Positions 17,112-24,481 of a DNA stretch of 64,000 bases are shown here, one piece after another. The notes under the pieces were generated by a model, which had not been told where the DNA came from, did not search any database, and saw only the letters and a program-made list of their open reading frames with translations. How positions within the stretch are numbered: the first letter of the stretch is position 1; each line of letters opens with the position of its first letter. A program made the position numbers and the translations under genes. The stretch comes from CG2-30-58-95 sp964618215 (lineage in GTDB: Bacteria; Chloroflexota; Anaerolineae; Anaerolineales; Villigracilaceae): positions 1 to 64,000 of the forward strand of contig CAZTZE010000015.1 in the NCBI GenBank assembly GCA_964618215.1. Reading direction: 5' to 3'.

Positions 17112-17962
17112 GTCGTCTGGCTCCTGCTTGACGCCTGGCCTTTGACTTCCAGGCCAGCGTAGAATTCTTCCATTAGCTGGTTGAACTCTGCCGCGTGAGT
17201 CCACATGCACAAATGCGCCTTGCCTGGCAATATCTTTAGCTCGCCGCGCGGCAGGGCATTGACAAATCGTTGCGCCGAGTCGAGGGACACCACAGGGGAC
17301 GACTGAATGTTCAGCACTGGCATTGTCAGATGCTTTATCGGCAAAAAGTAGTTCTCGTAGATTGGAAGCACACCGTTCAAGAGTGTAGCTTTCGCATTAG
17401 GAGTTTTACTCCAAAGGTAGCTAACGAGATAGCCGTCGGCCGCCGTCGGCAAAGCGAAAAGTCTGACCATCTGGCCGATTAAGGCAGCGCTGGGAGTGAA
17501 GGGAAAGTGTGTCGTAAACCACCTTTGAAAGCCAGAGACCAGATTGTCCATGCCGATGCAAGTACACACAATTGATTTGATGCGTTGAGGGGACTCCTGT
17601 GCCAGGTAAGAGACGGCGATAGCGCCTTCGTTCAAACCGCAAAAGTGCGCACTTTCGATGCTGAGCCGATCCATGAGAACAGCAATCTCGGTGGCACGTT
17701 CGTCGGGGAAGATAGGATGGTCCCGAGACTCGCGTCGCCGGTATGCAACAACTCTGTACTTCTGGATGAAGTGCTTGATGTTAGGCACATGGATAACGTC
17801 GAAGGGTGGTAGGACAGGGACAAAGATGAGCACATCGCCACTACCGCCGCTGTCATAGACGAGAGCATCAGGCCAACCGGGCAGATCAAGGCGCTGGTAC
17901 CGGGATTCCAACCACGCCAAGTCGTCATCTATTTGACGCAAGGTCTTTTTCCTATCCAACAT
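17108..17962 (-). CDS. Alpha/beta hydrolase-fold protein lacking the usual serine nucleophile
   Basis: A paralogue of the next gene, 284 residues from an ATG with GGAG seven bases upstream; an ATG five codons earlier is also possible. The fold is recognisable: VLIFVPVLPPFD, VVAYRRRESRDH, HFCGLNEGAIAVSYLAQESP, and a conserved histidine in LPGKAHLCMW. At the nucleophile elbow GxSxG the sequence reads GLNEG, with asparagine replacing serine. It may be a non-hydrolytic member such as a receptor-like or regulatory subunit working with the intact hydrolase that follows it. Confidence 0.75.
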   Translation of the reverse strand: MLDRKKTLRQIDDDLAWLESRYQRLDLPGWPDALVYDSGGSGDVLIFVPVLPPFDVIHVPNIKHFIQKYRVVAYRRRESRDHPIFPDERATEIAVLMDRLSIESAHFCGLNEGAIAVSYLAQESPQRIKSIVCTCIGMDNLVSGFQRWFTTHFPFTPSAALIGQMVRLFALPTAADGYLVSYLWSKTPNAKATLLNGVLPIYENYFLPIKHLTMPVLNIQSSPVVSLDSAQRFVNALPRGELKILPGKAHLCMWTHAAEFNQLMEEFYAGLEVKGQASSRSQTT

Positions 17963-18026
17963 GCTGTGTCTCCACATGGGTATTCTGGACCATGGCTAAA
18001 GGATACAGTGGTACATGGCAAGCGGC

Positions 18027-18455
18027 CTAACTATCCACTACGACGGCTGCGATCTTGCCCAGAACATCAATGATATGTTCCTGCTCTTCTTCGGGGAGGT
18101 TGCTCAAGAGACCCATCGCCATGTTGACGTGCTCTCGCCGATGCTGCTCGTAAAAGGCTCGCCCCTGGGGTGCTAGAGAAACAAGCACTACGCGCCGGTC
18201 CGACTCGATCCTGCGGCGCTCCAGATATCCATTGCGTACCATTCGTGTTATGGCGCTGGTCATTGTGGTCAACGGCTGGGAGAGGGCCGACGCCAATTCC
18301 GACACTGTGGCTGACTCGCGTTGCCCAAGTATCTCGACTAACAACATCTCTTTGATGCTCAACCCCACGCCTTCGGGCGCAAAATACTTCAAGAGTTGCA
18401 ACCCGATAGAGATAAGCAGTTCATCGAATTTGGCGGCTCTTTCTTCAAGATCCAT
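18027..18455 (-). CDS. MarR family transcriptional regulator
   Basis: A 142-residue winged helix-turn-helix protein. The DNA-binding part is in TVSELASALSQPLTTMTSAITRMV, and the wing in RRRIESDRRVVLVSLAPQG. MarR proteins are dimeric repressors that release DNA on binding phenolic or hydrophobic compounds. It is the first gene of a - strand operon with the two alpha/beta hydrolases. A perfect-consensus promoter and a palindrome lie just upstream, so autoregulation is likely. Confidence 0.9.
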   Translation of the reverse strand: MDLEERAAKFDELLISIGLQLLKYFAPEGVGLSIKEMLLVEILGQRESATVSELASALSQPLTTMTSAITRMVRNGYLERRRIESDRRVVLVSLAPQGRAFYEQHRREHVNMAMGLLSNLPEEEQEHIIDVLGKIAAVVVDS

Positions 18456-18483
18456 GGCTTCTCCAGATAATTTATGTGCGATT

Positions 18484-18537
18484 ATCGTATATTACGATTT
18501 TCGTATATATTATATGCTCCTTACCTGTTCCTGTCAA
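18484..18537 (-). promoter_or_regulatory. marR-type operon promoter with palindromic operator
   Basis: On the - strand TTGACA (18,532-18,537) and TATAAT (18,509-18,514) are separated by exactly 17 bases, a consensus promoter. Just downstream is the palindrome ATCGTA-TAT-TACGAT at 18,484-18,498, positioned near the transcription start. It is a natural MarR operator: binding would block the promoter. Confidence 0.75.
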
Positions 18538-18557
18538 TATCCTTCTAAAAATATATC

Positions 18558-18609
18558 AACCTTGACAACAGGTTTAATTATCTATATAATAAACCTAAAG
18601 TGCAAGGTT
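18558..18609 (+). promoter_or_regulatory. Promoter and inverted repeats upstream of a MerR gene
   Basis: A consensus promoter, TTGACA at 18,562-18,567 and TATAAT at 18,585-18,590 with 17-base spacing, precedes the MerR gene by about 35 bases. AGGTTTA (18,570-18,576) and TAAACCT (18,590-18,596) form an inverted repeat around the -10 region, and AACCTTG/CAAGGTT (18,558 and 18,603) a wider one. These are candidate operators for the MerR dimer. Confidence 0.65.
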
Positions 18610-18625
18610 AGATTATGGAGAAAAT

Positions 18626-19321
18626 ATGACCGACCCAAAATATTACACAATCAGCGAGACACTGGCGCAATTGCAAGCCGAGTTCCCCGACCTCACCCTC
18701 AGCAGCCTGCGCTTCCTGGAAAAGGAAGGCCTGCTTCAACCCCAGCGTACTCAGGGAGGTCATCGGCTCTACAGTGATGAGGATATCGCCCGCATCCGCC
18801 TGATCAAACGCCTGCAATCCCAGCGCTATTACCCGCTGGAAACCATCCGCCACATGCTGGGCAAACTGAAGCAGGCAAAAAACACCGAGGCGGAGATGGC
18901 CTTCCTGGAATCGCTGTATACCCCCCTCAGCTACGACCCCGACTTCAAGCCCCTCAGTCGTGAGCAACTGGCGGAGCGCACTGGCCTCCCACCCGCCGAC
19001 ATCGCCCGTCTGGAGGAGATGGGACTGCTCTTCCCTCACACCAACAGCAATGGACTCCGTTACGACGAGGATGATCTGAAAATGGCAGAACTGGTCGCGC
19101 GGGAATTGAAACTGAACGCCGTTTTGGACGATTTTGCGCAACTGGGAGAGGCCATGCGCGCCCTCGTGCAGGAAGAGTTCATCCTGTTCCGTAAACTGGC
19201 TGGCAATGACAATCCCCCAATCGAGCGCGCCCAACAACTCAAGGAAACGGCCGACTTGGTTCACGCCCTGTTGCGGGCCAAACTCTACCGTAAGATGATC
19301 CAAAGCAAGTACAAAGGGTAA
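18626..19321 (+). CDS. MerR family transcriptional regulator with two HTH-like domains
   Basis: A 231-residue protein. The N-terminal MerR helix-turn-helix is seen in LTLSSLRFLEKEGLLQPQRT and YSDEDIARIRLIKRLQSQRY, with the recognition of QGGHRLY typical of the wing. A second MerR-like segment follows around residues 113-150 (LSREQLAERTGLPPADIARL, then GLRYDEDDL). This double arrangement also occurs in the MerR protein at 37,551-38,282, so both belong to one subfamily. It is divergent from marR and just upstream of a membrane methyltransferase-like gene, which it may control. Confidence 0.87.
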   Translation: MTDPKYYTISETLAQLQAEFPDLTLSSLRFLEKEGLLQPQRTQGGHRLYSDEDIARIRLIKRLQSQRYYPLETIRHMLGKLKQAKNTEAEMAFLESLYTPLSYDPDFKPLSREQLAERTGLPPADIARLEEMGLLFPHTNSNGLRYDEDDLKMAELVARELKLNAVLDDFAQLGEAMRALVQEEFILFRKLAGNDNPPIERAQQLKETADLVHALLRAKLYRKMIQSKYKG

Positions 19322-19887
19322 TGATGAAATTTCGTCGCTTTATCTACAGTACGCGCGGTCTCTATCTCTTCGTTACCCAACTGCTGATCCTGTGGCTCAA
19401 GCAGCGCGCCGGGTCGGAGGTGTCGTTACCGGTCTACCTGCTGTTTCTGGCAATCGTCGCCGCCGCGCAGATTTTTCGCACCTGGGCGGCCGGCTTCGTG
19501 GGGACGACTGCCCGCCAGCGTGAAACGCATGCCGAAACTTTGCTGACTGCCGGCCCCTACGCTCACGTGCGCAACCCGATGTACCTGGGAAACCTGATCA
19601 TCATCACGGCTATGGCGACAATGTCTGGCTTATGGTACGCCCTGCCCATCGCCTGGGTGGCTTACGCCTTCGTCTATGGCAACGTCATTCCTTATGAAGA
19701 ATCCTATCTGTGGGGGCTATTTGGCGAGGAATACGAAAAATATTTCCGGGCTGTGCCGCGCTTGTTGCCAACCCCGCGCGGCTACCCCACGAGGCTGGGC
19801 GTCTTCCAATGGCGGGAAGGACTGGCAAACGAAACAGCCGCCTGGGTGGTTTTACCAATCCTCTGCTACTTTTTCTGGCGACTATAG
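19321..19887 (+). CDS. Isoprenylcysteine carboxyl methyltransferase-like membrane protein
   Basis: A 188-residue integral membrane protein of the ICMT/PEMT-like family. Several hydrophobic helices surround the conserved cofactor region GPYAHVRNPMYLGNLII and EESYLWGLFGEEYEKYFRAV, in which the RNPMYLG and E..Y...Y signatures are family hallmarks. Bacterial members methylate lipids or unknown small substrates using SAM. It starts at the last base of the MerR stop codon, so the two genes are translationally coupled. The true substrate is not known. Confidence 0.82.
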   Translation: MMKFRRFIYSTRGLYLFVTQLLILWLKQRAGSEVSLPVYLLFLAIVAAAQIFRTWAAGFVGTTARQRETHAETLLTAGPYAHVRNPMYLGNLIIITAMATMSGLWYALPIAWVAYAFVYGNVIPYEESYLWGLFGEEYEKYFRAVPRLLPTPRGYPTRLGVFQWREGLANETAAWVVLPILCYFFWRL

Positions 19888-19925
19888 CAGTTCATAAGGA
19901 ATAAGGGTCGAATGGGAGCGCTCGC

Positions 19926-20807
19926 ATGACACACGCGGACGAACGTTTAAATGGCAAGGTTTGCCTGGTCACCGGCGCGACTTCGGGCATTGGCGAAGTG
20001 ACCGCGCGGACATTGGCGCAGATGGGCGCGACGGTGATCGTGGCGGGACGCGACCCACAACGCGGCGCGGCGACCCTCGACCGGATCAAAGAGGCGGCTC
20101 CCACCGACCAGGTCGAATTCATGCTGGCGGATCTCTCGTCGCAGGCGCAGGTTCGTCAACTGGCACAGGGGTTCAAACAAAAGTATTCGCGCCTGGACGT
20201 ATTGGTGAACAATGCTGGCGGTGTGTTCCCAGTGCGCAAGCAAAGCGTGGACGGGTTCGAAATGACGTTCGCACTCGATCACCTGAATTACTTTTTGCTG
20301 ACGAACCTTCTGCTCGACACGTTGAAGGCCAGCGCCCCGGCGCGCATTGTCAACGTCGCTTCACAAGCACACCGTCGAGTGCCGGGAATGAATTTCGACG
20401 ATTTGCAAAGCGAACGAGGTTACAACAGCATTCGGGCGTATGGGCAGGCAAAACTCGCCAACGTGCTCTTCACGTACGAACTGGCGCGGCGGTTGGACGG
20501 GACGGGCGTCACCGTGAACGCACTGCACCCCGGTATAGTCGCCACCGATTTTTGGCTTTCCAACACACGCTTTCGCCGCAATAACGGGATGTTGAGAACG
20601 CTGGCAATGCAACTGACCCAGCTTGTAATGATCAGCCCGGAACAGGGCGCGCAGACGAGTATTTACCTGGCGACATCACCGGAAGTGGCAGGGACAACAG
20701 GCAAGTATTTCAAGAAACAGAAAGAAACCCAATCTTCGCCCGCCTCCCATGACCGCGCGGCGGCTTCGCGGTTGTGGCAGGTGAGCGAGACCCTGACAGG
20801 ATTATGA
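19926..20807 (+). CDS. Short-chain dehydrogenase/reductase
   Basis: A 293-residue SDR of the retinol-dehydrogenase/WW-oxidoreductase-like group. The NAD(P)-binding TGATSGIG is near residues 17-24, NNAG near 97, and the catalytic serine and YxxxK in VNVASQAHRR and RAYGQAKLANVLF. The R-D after VAG at the end of strand 2 suggests NADPH preference. Related SDRs occur at 23,436 and 35,675. The gene is followed 15 bases later by a CPBP protease gene, suggesting an operon running to 23,413. Confidence 0.88.
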   Translation: MTHADERLNGKVCLVTGATSGIGEVTARTLAQMGATVIVAGRDPQRGAATLDRIKEAAPTDQVEFMLADLSSQAQVRQLAQGFKQKYSRLDVLVNNAGGVFPVRKQSVDGFEMTFALDHLNYFLLTNLLLDTLKASAPARIVNVASQAHRRVPGMNFDDLQSERGYNSIRAYGQAKLANVLFTYELARRLDGTGVTVNALHPGIVATDFWLSNTRFRRNNGMLRTLAMQLTQLVMISPEQGAQTSIYLATSPEVAGTTGKYFKKQKETQSSPASHDRAAASRLWQVSETLTGL

Positions 20808-20822
20808 ACGAGGAGAATTGAA

Positions 20823-21533
20823 ATGTTTACAGATCAAAAAGCGTATCCAGCCCAACGAGACCGGACGGCTCAAAAAAATATATTGTGGTTGATATCCGGT
20901 TTGATCCTCTGGGCAGTGACCGTATTCACGCTGACGAGCGTTTTCGAAAGCCCTGCCGTTGCCCTGGGTATCTCAATGGTGTGGCTTCTGTTCCCCCTGC
21001 TCTACGCCTTCATCGCAAAGGACATGGCAGGGATTGGGCTGACGCGCGCGAACCTGGGCCGCGTTGTTGCAGAGACATTGCTGGTGACTGTGATCTATAG
21101 CCTGATACGCAACGGGCTGATTATTTTCGTCCCCGCCAGTGTGGATTACATCGCTGCCAGCGCCATCCAGGTGGCTAACCTGCTAAAGCAAGGTCAATTT
21201 GGCAACCTCGCCGGCCCGCCAGAACGGCTGTTTCCCTTGATGCTCTTTTTCACTTTCCTGGCGGCTGTTGGAAACGAACTGTTCTATCGCGGATTCCTGT
21301 TCACCCGCATCAAGCGACATGTCCACTGGCTGGCGGCATCCATCAGCGCGGCCGTACTTTTCGGCGTCTACCATTACTTCAATTCGGGCTTGAGCGGGGC
21401 GATCATGGGTGTGGTGGTCAGCCTGGTATCCGCTTGGCTGATGCAACGGCACAACAACATCACCGCGCCGGTGCTGTTCCACTACTTGCAGTATGTGGCG
21501 AGCATCCTGGTGTTCTACTTCTTTGTGCTATGA
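20823..21533 (+). CDS. CPBP family intramembrane protease-like protein
   Basis: A 236-residue membrane protein with about seven to eight hydrophobic segments. The CPBP (Abi) motif 1, usually EExxxR, reads NELFYRG near residue 150, so the first glutamate is replaced by asparagine. The motif 2 histidine is present in GVYHYFNSG, and a late N-containing motif (QRHNNITAPVLFH) follows. CPBP proteins include CAAX prenyl proteases and bacteriocin-immunity proteins. The changed first glutamate leaves activity uncertain. A clear GAGGAG site precedes the start. Confidence 0.78.
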   Translation: MFTDQKAYPAQRDRTAQKNILWLISGLILWAVTVFTLTSVFESPAVALGISMVWLLFPLLYAFIAKDMAGIGLTRANLGRVVAETLLVTVIYSLIRNGLIIFVPASVDYIAASAIQVANLLKQGQFGNLAGPPERLFPLMLFFTFLAAVGNELFYRGFLFTRIKRHVHWLAASISAAVLFGVYHYFNSGLSGAIMGVVVSLVSAWLMQRHNNITAPVLFHYLQYVASILVFYFFVL

Positions 21534-22501
21534 CAATCCACGGCGAACGAATCCTGATCACCGGAGCGACGGGTTTCATCGGCGGGCGGCTGGCAGAGCG
21601 GCTGGCGCGCGAGAACCACGTCAAGGCGCTTGTCAGGGACACCGCTGAAAGCAAAACGAGCCGCCTGCGAAGCCTCGGCGTGGAGTTGATCCCCGGCAAC
21701 CTGCGCGATCTGGATTCGCTCCGAAACGCCGTCCGTGATGTAGACCTGGTCTATCACCTGGCGGAAGAGAGCGGCTTTTCCCGAAAGGCCTGCCGCATCA
21801 ATCTCGAAGCCACGAAAACTCTCTTGGACACCTCGCAATCCATTCAGGTGAAACGGTTCGTGTACGTCAGCACGGTAGCGGTCAATATCAACCATCAGCG
21901 CCGCGACGATTCCACGCACTACGAGCCATATCCCTGGTATTTGCACGCGGTAGCCAAATGCGAGGGTGAAAAATACGGCTTCGAGAAATACAGACGCGAC
22001 GGGTTCCCTTTTACAGTGGTGCGACCCGCAGCCGTCTATGCAAAGAACAGCCCCCTGATTGACGACATCGTCGCCTGGCCGAAAAACCACCGACGGCTTG
22101 GCTACCCCGTTCTTGGAGATGGCAACAACCTCATGCACTTCGGTCACGTGGACGATGTGGCGCAGGCCCTGGTGTTGGTTGGAGAGAAGAACGAAGCGGT
22201 TGGGAACGCCTACATCATCGTGGACGACATGCCCATCTCGTGGAATGCTCTTCTGGAGACGATCGCGCAGGTCTTCGGCGTCAGGCTGAATGGCTGGCAT
22301 ATCCCGGTTCTGCCGGTCAAGAGTGCCGCCAGCGTCATCGAGTGGCTGTCGAGGGCAACTTCCGGCCCCATTCCCGCCCGGCTGCTGGTTGACGTGTTTT
22401 CAGGCGATTTCGTCTTCAGCAATCGCAAGGCAAAAGAAGATCTCGGTTTCAACCCTGAATACCCTTCACCATTCGAGGGGTTGAGAAACGGTGAAAACTA
22501 A
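21530..22501 (+). CDS. NAD-dependent epimerase/dehydratase family protein
   Basis: A 323-residue extended SDR. The start ATG at 21,530 overlaps the upstream stop codon (ATGA) and gives ILITGATGFIGGRLAERL near the N-terminus; longer frames are not family-like. The Rossmann motif GxxGxxG is complete. The catalytic YxxxK position is altered: the region reads PWYLHAVAKCEGEKYG, resembling 3-beta-hydroxysteroid dehydrogenase-type relatives rather than the usual YxxxK. Substrates of such enzymes include sugar nucleotides, flavonoids and steroids; none can be chosen here. Confidence 0.82.
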   Translation: MTIHGERILITGATGFIGGRLAERLARENHVKALVRDTAESKTSRLRSLGVELIPGNLRDLDSLRNAVRDVDLVYHLAEESGFSRKACRINLEATKTLLDTSQSIQVKRFVYVSTVAVNINHQRRDDSTHYEPYPWYLHAVAKCEGEKYGFEKYRRDGFPFTVVRPAAVYAKNSPLIDDIVAWPKNHRRLGYPVLGDGNNLMHFGHVDDVAQALVLVGEKNEAVGNAYIIVDDMPISWNALLETIAQVFGVRLNGWHIPVLPVKSAASVIEWLSRATSGPIPARLLVDVFSGDFVFSNRKAKEDLGFNPEYPSPFEGLRNGEN

Positions 22502-22558
22502 AACAAAATTTCCCAGAAAGAATTCACAAACTCTAGAAACACAGAAGGGACGACAAAA

Positions 22559-23413
22559 ATGAGCGAACATTCCCATCAACCTGTAGTTCTCATCACCGGC
22601 TGTTCAACCGGCATCGGCCGCGCGACGGCCCAACTGTTGGCTGAAAAAGGCTGGCGCGTCTTTGCCACCGCCCGACAGTTGGGGACGGTAACCGACCTGA
22701 CAAGTGACCGCATCACCCCATTGCGCCTGGATGTGACCGACGAAGCGAGCATGGCCGCATCCGTGCAGGAGGTATTGACAAAGGCCGGGCGCATCAACGC
22801 GCTGGTCAACAACGCCGGTTATGCACAGGCGGGACCGCTGGAAGAACTCAGCATGGATGAAGTCCGCCGCCAGTTCGAGACCAACACTTTCGGCGCGTTG
22901 CGGATGGCGCAACTCGTACTGCCAGTGATGCGCGCCCGGGGCACGGGACGCATCGTCAACGTCAGCACGATGGGCGGACGGGTTGTGATCCCGTTCATCG
23001 GTTCATACAACGCCAGCAAGTTCGCGTTGGAAGCGATGAGCGACGCCCTGCGCATGGAAACGCGGCCCTTCGGCGTGCGGGTGATCCTGATCGAGCCGGG
23101 AGGCGTGCGTACGAACTTCAACGCGGCAGCCAATCAACATGGGCAACAGTACACTGCCAACGCGAATTCACCGTACTACCGGTTCATGGTTCCATTCACG
23201 CGCTTCATCGGGCAGAGCGAGGGAATGAGTTCAACGCCAGAGAGAGTCGCCGCGGTGATTCTCCGCTCAATGACGGCCAGGAATCCCCGCGCGCGCTACG
23301 TCGCCACACCGGACGCGCGCGTCATGCTTGCCGTCATGCTGCGCATGTCCGATGGAATGCGCGACGCGATGTGGAGCAGGGCACTGGGACTGAAAGAAGA
23401 GCGAGGGATGTAA
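22559..23413 (+). CDS. Short-chain dehydrogenase/reductase (classical, oxidoreductase)
   Basis: A 284-residue classical SDR. The cofactor motif TGCSTGIG is near residues 14-21, NNAG near 88, with catalytic Ser in VNVSTMGG and YNASK. The C-terminal part after PGGVRTNF is longer than the core, as in the group annotated as ketoreductases and retinol or 17-beta-hydroxysteroid dehydrogenases. It is last in the + strand run starting at 19,321 and is preceded by a 57-base gap. The substrate is unknown. Confidence 0.88.
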   Translation: MSEHSHQPVVLITGCSTGIGRATAQLLAEKGWRVFATARQLGTVTDLTSDRITPLRLDVTDEASMAASVQEVLTKAGRINALVNNAGYAQAGPLEELSMDEVRRQFETNTFGALRMAQLVLPVMRARGTGRIVNVSTMGGRVVIPFIGSYNASKFALEAMSDALRMETRPFGVRVILIEPGGVRTNFNAAANQHGQQYTANANSPYYRFMVPFTRFIGQSEGMSSTPERVAAVILRSMTARNPRARYVATPDARVMLAVMLRMSDGMRDAMWSRALGLKEERGM

Positions 23414-23435
23414 GTAGCATCAGGGGATATTGTGA

Positions 23436-24194
23436 TCAAGCGGAGAGCCCGGTCATCGCCGCGCTCACCTGCCACAGACGGTTGGCGGCGGACAGGTCAT
23501 AAGAAGCTTTGGATGACCGAACGGCTTTTTGCTTCACAAAGTATTCCCCGCTGACACCTTCCACCTCCGGCGATGCCGCCAGATAAACGACGGTCTGCGC
23601 GCCCTGTTCCGGGCGGAGCATGGCAACGCTCATCAGGCGATTGAACATGGGCATCAACCCTCCGCCGCCCATTCCAAAGTTGGTGGCGACTACTCCCGGA
23701 TGGAGGGCGTTCACCGTGACTCCCGTCCCAGCCAGACGCCGCGCCAGCTCGTAAGTGAACAACAGGCCGCATAATTTGGACTGACTATAAGCGCCCCATC
23801 CAGAATATTTGCGCTGGCTCTGCAAATCGTCGAAATTCACCCGGCGCGTGAACTGGTGCGCCGACGCGCCCACATTGACGATGCGCGCCGGTGAACTGGC
23901 TTTGAGCGTGTCAAGCAGAAGATTCGTCAACAGGAAATAATTCAAGTGGTTGAGCGCGAAGGTCATCTCGATGCCGTCCGCGCTCTGCTGGCGCGCGGTG
24001 AAGAGCGCGCCAGCGTTGTTGACCAGCACGTGCAGACGCTGATATTTGTGTTTGAATTGCCCAGCCAGTTGACGAATCCCTTGCAGTGACGACAGGTCGG
24101 CCAGCATGAGTTCAACCGCCGCACTGCCGGAAGCAGAGCGGATGCGTTCGAGAGCCGCCGCGCCGCGCTTTGGATCGCGTCCCACCGCGATCAT
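23436..24194 (-). pseudogene. Short-chain dehydrogenase, N-terminally truncated duplicate
   Basis: This - strand frame covers 252 residues and is nearly identical in DNA to the complete SDR at 35,675-36,541, including the catalytic NNAG and SQSKL regions. It lacks the first 37 or so residues that hold TGATSGIG, so NAD(P) cannot be bound normally. At about 24,193 the similarity ends abruptly and another truncated gene on the opposite strand begins. It is a decayed copy from a recent duplication. Confidence 0.8.
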
Positions 24195-24345
24195 CGGACT
24201 GCCGTTCTTCTTCGTTGTGGCTTTCTCACCGATTTTCCTGGTGAGCGGCTGGGGTCAGATATACCAGTCGAGTGTCTGGACGCTGACCTATCGTGAACTG
24301 AAAGCACTGGATGTGGTTGCCCCCACAATGATCGAGACCAAATAA
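24195..24345 (+). pseudogene. 3' fragment of a membrane protein gene
   Basis: Opposite to the truncated SDR, about 50 codons read LPFFFVVAFSPIFLVSG then WGQIYQSSVWTLTYRELKAL and stop at TAA. A hydrophobic helix followed by SSVWTLTYREL is typical of the C-terminus of multi-pass membrane proteins of unknown function. The rest of the gene is absent. It is followed by a hairpin that probably was its terminator. Confidence 0.5.
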
Positions 24346-24367
24346 CCCGGCAGCGAATAAAACTAAA

Positions 24368-24397
24368 AGTGACCAGCTTCGCAGGAGGCTGGTCACT
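24368..24397 (+). terminator. Hairpin after the membrane protein fragment
   Basis: AGTGACCAGC at 24,368-24,377 and GCTGGTCACT at 24,388-24,397 form a perfect 10-bp stem with a 10-base loop. The following bases are not a strong T-run on the + strand, so efficiency is uncertain. It separates the fragment from the MalT/LuxR-like gene. Confidence 0.55.
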
Positions 24398-24481
24398 GGC
24401 GTTTGGATGGGAGTTCGGTTGTTTCAAAACAAGTAGCCAGCACAACCAGCCTTTTCGTGAACTACAGACTATAATTGATCT

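Noticed and set aside
18608..19303. - strand frame of 231 residues opposite the MerR gene
   Set aside because: Exact antisense of a recognisable MerR protein; no independent support.
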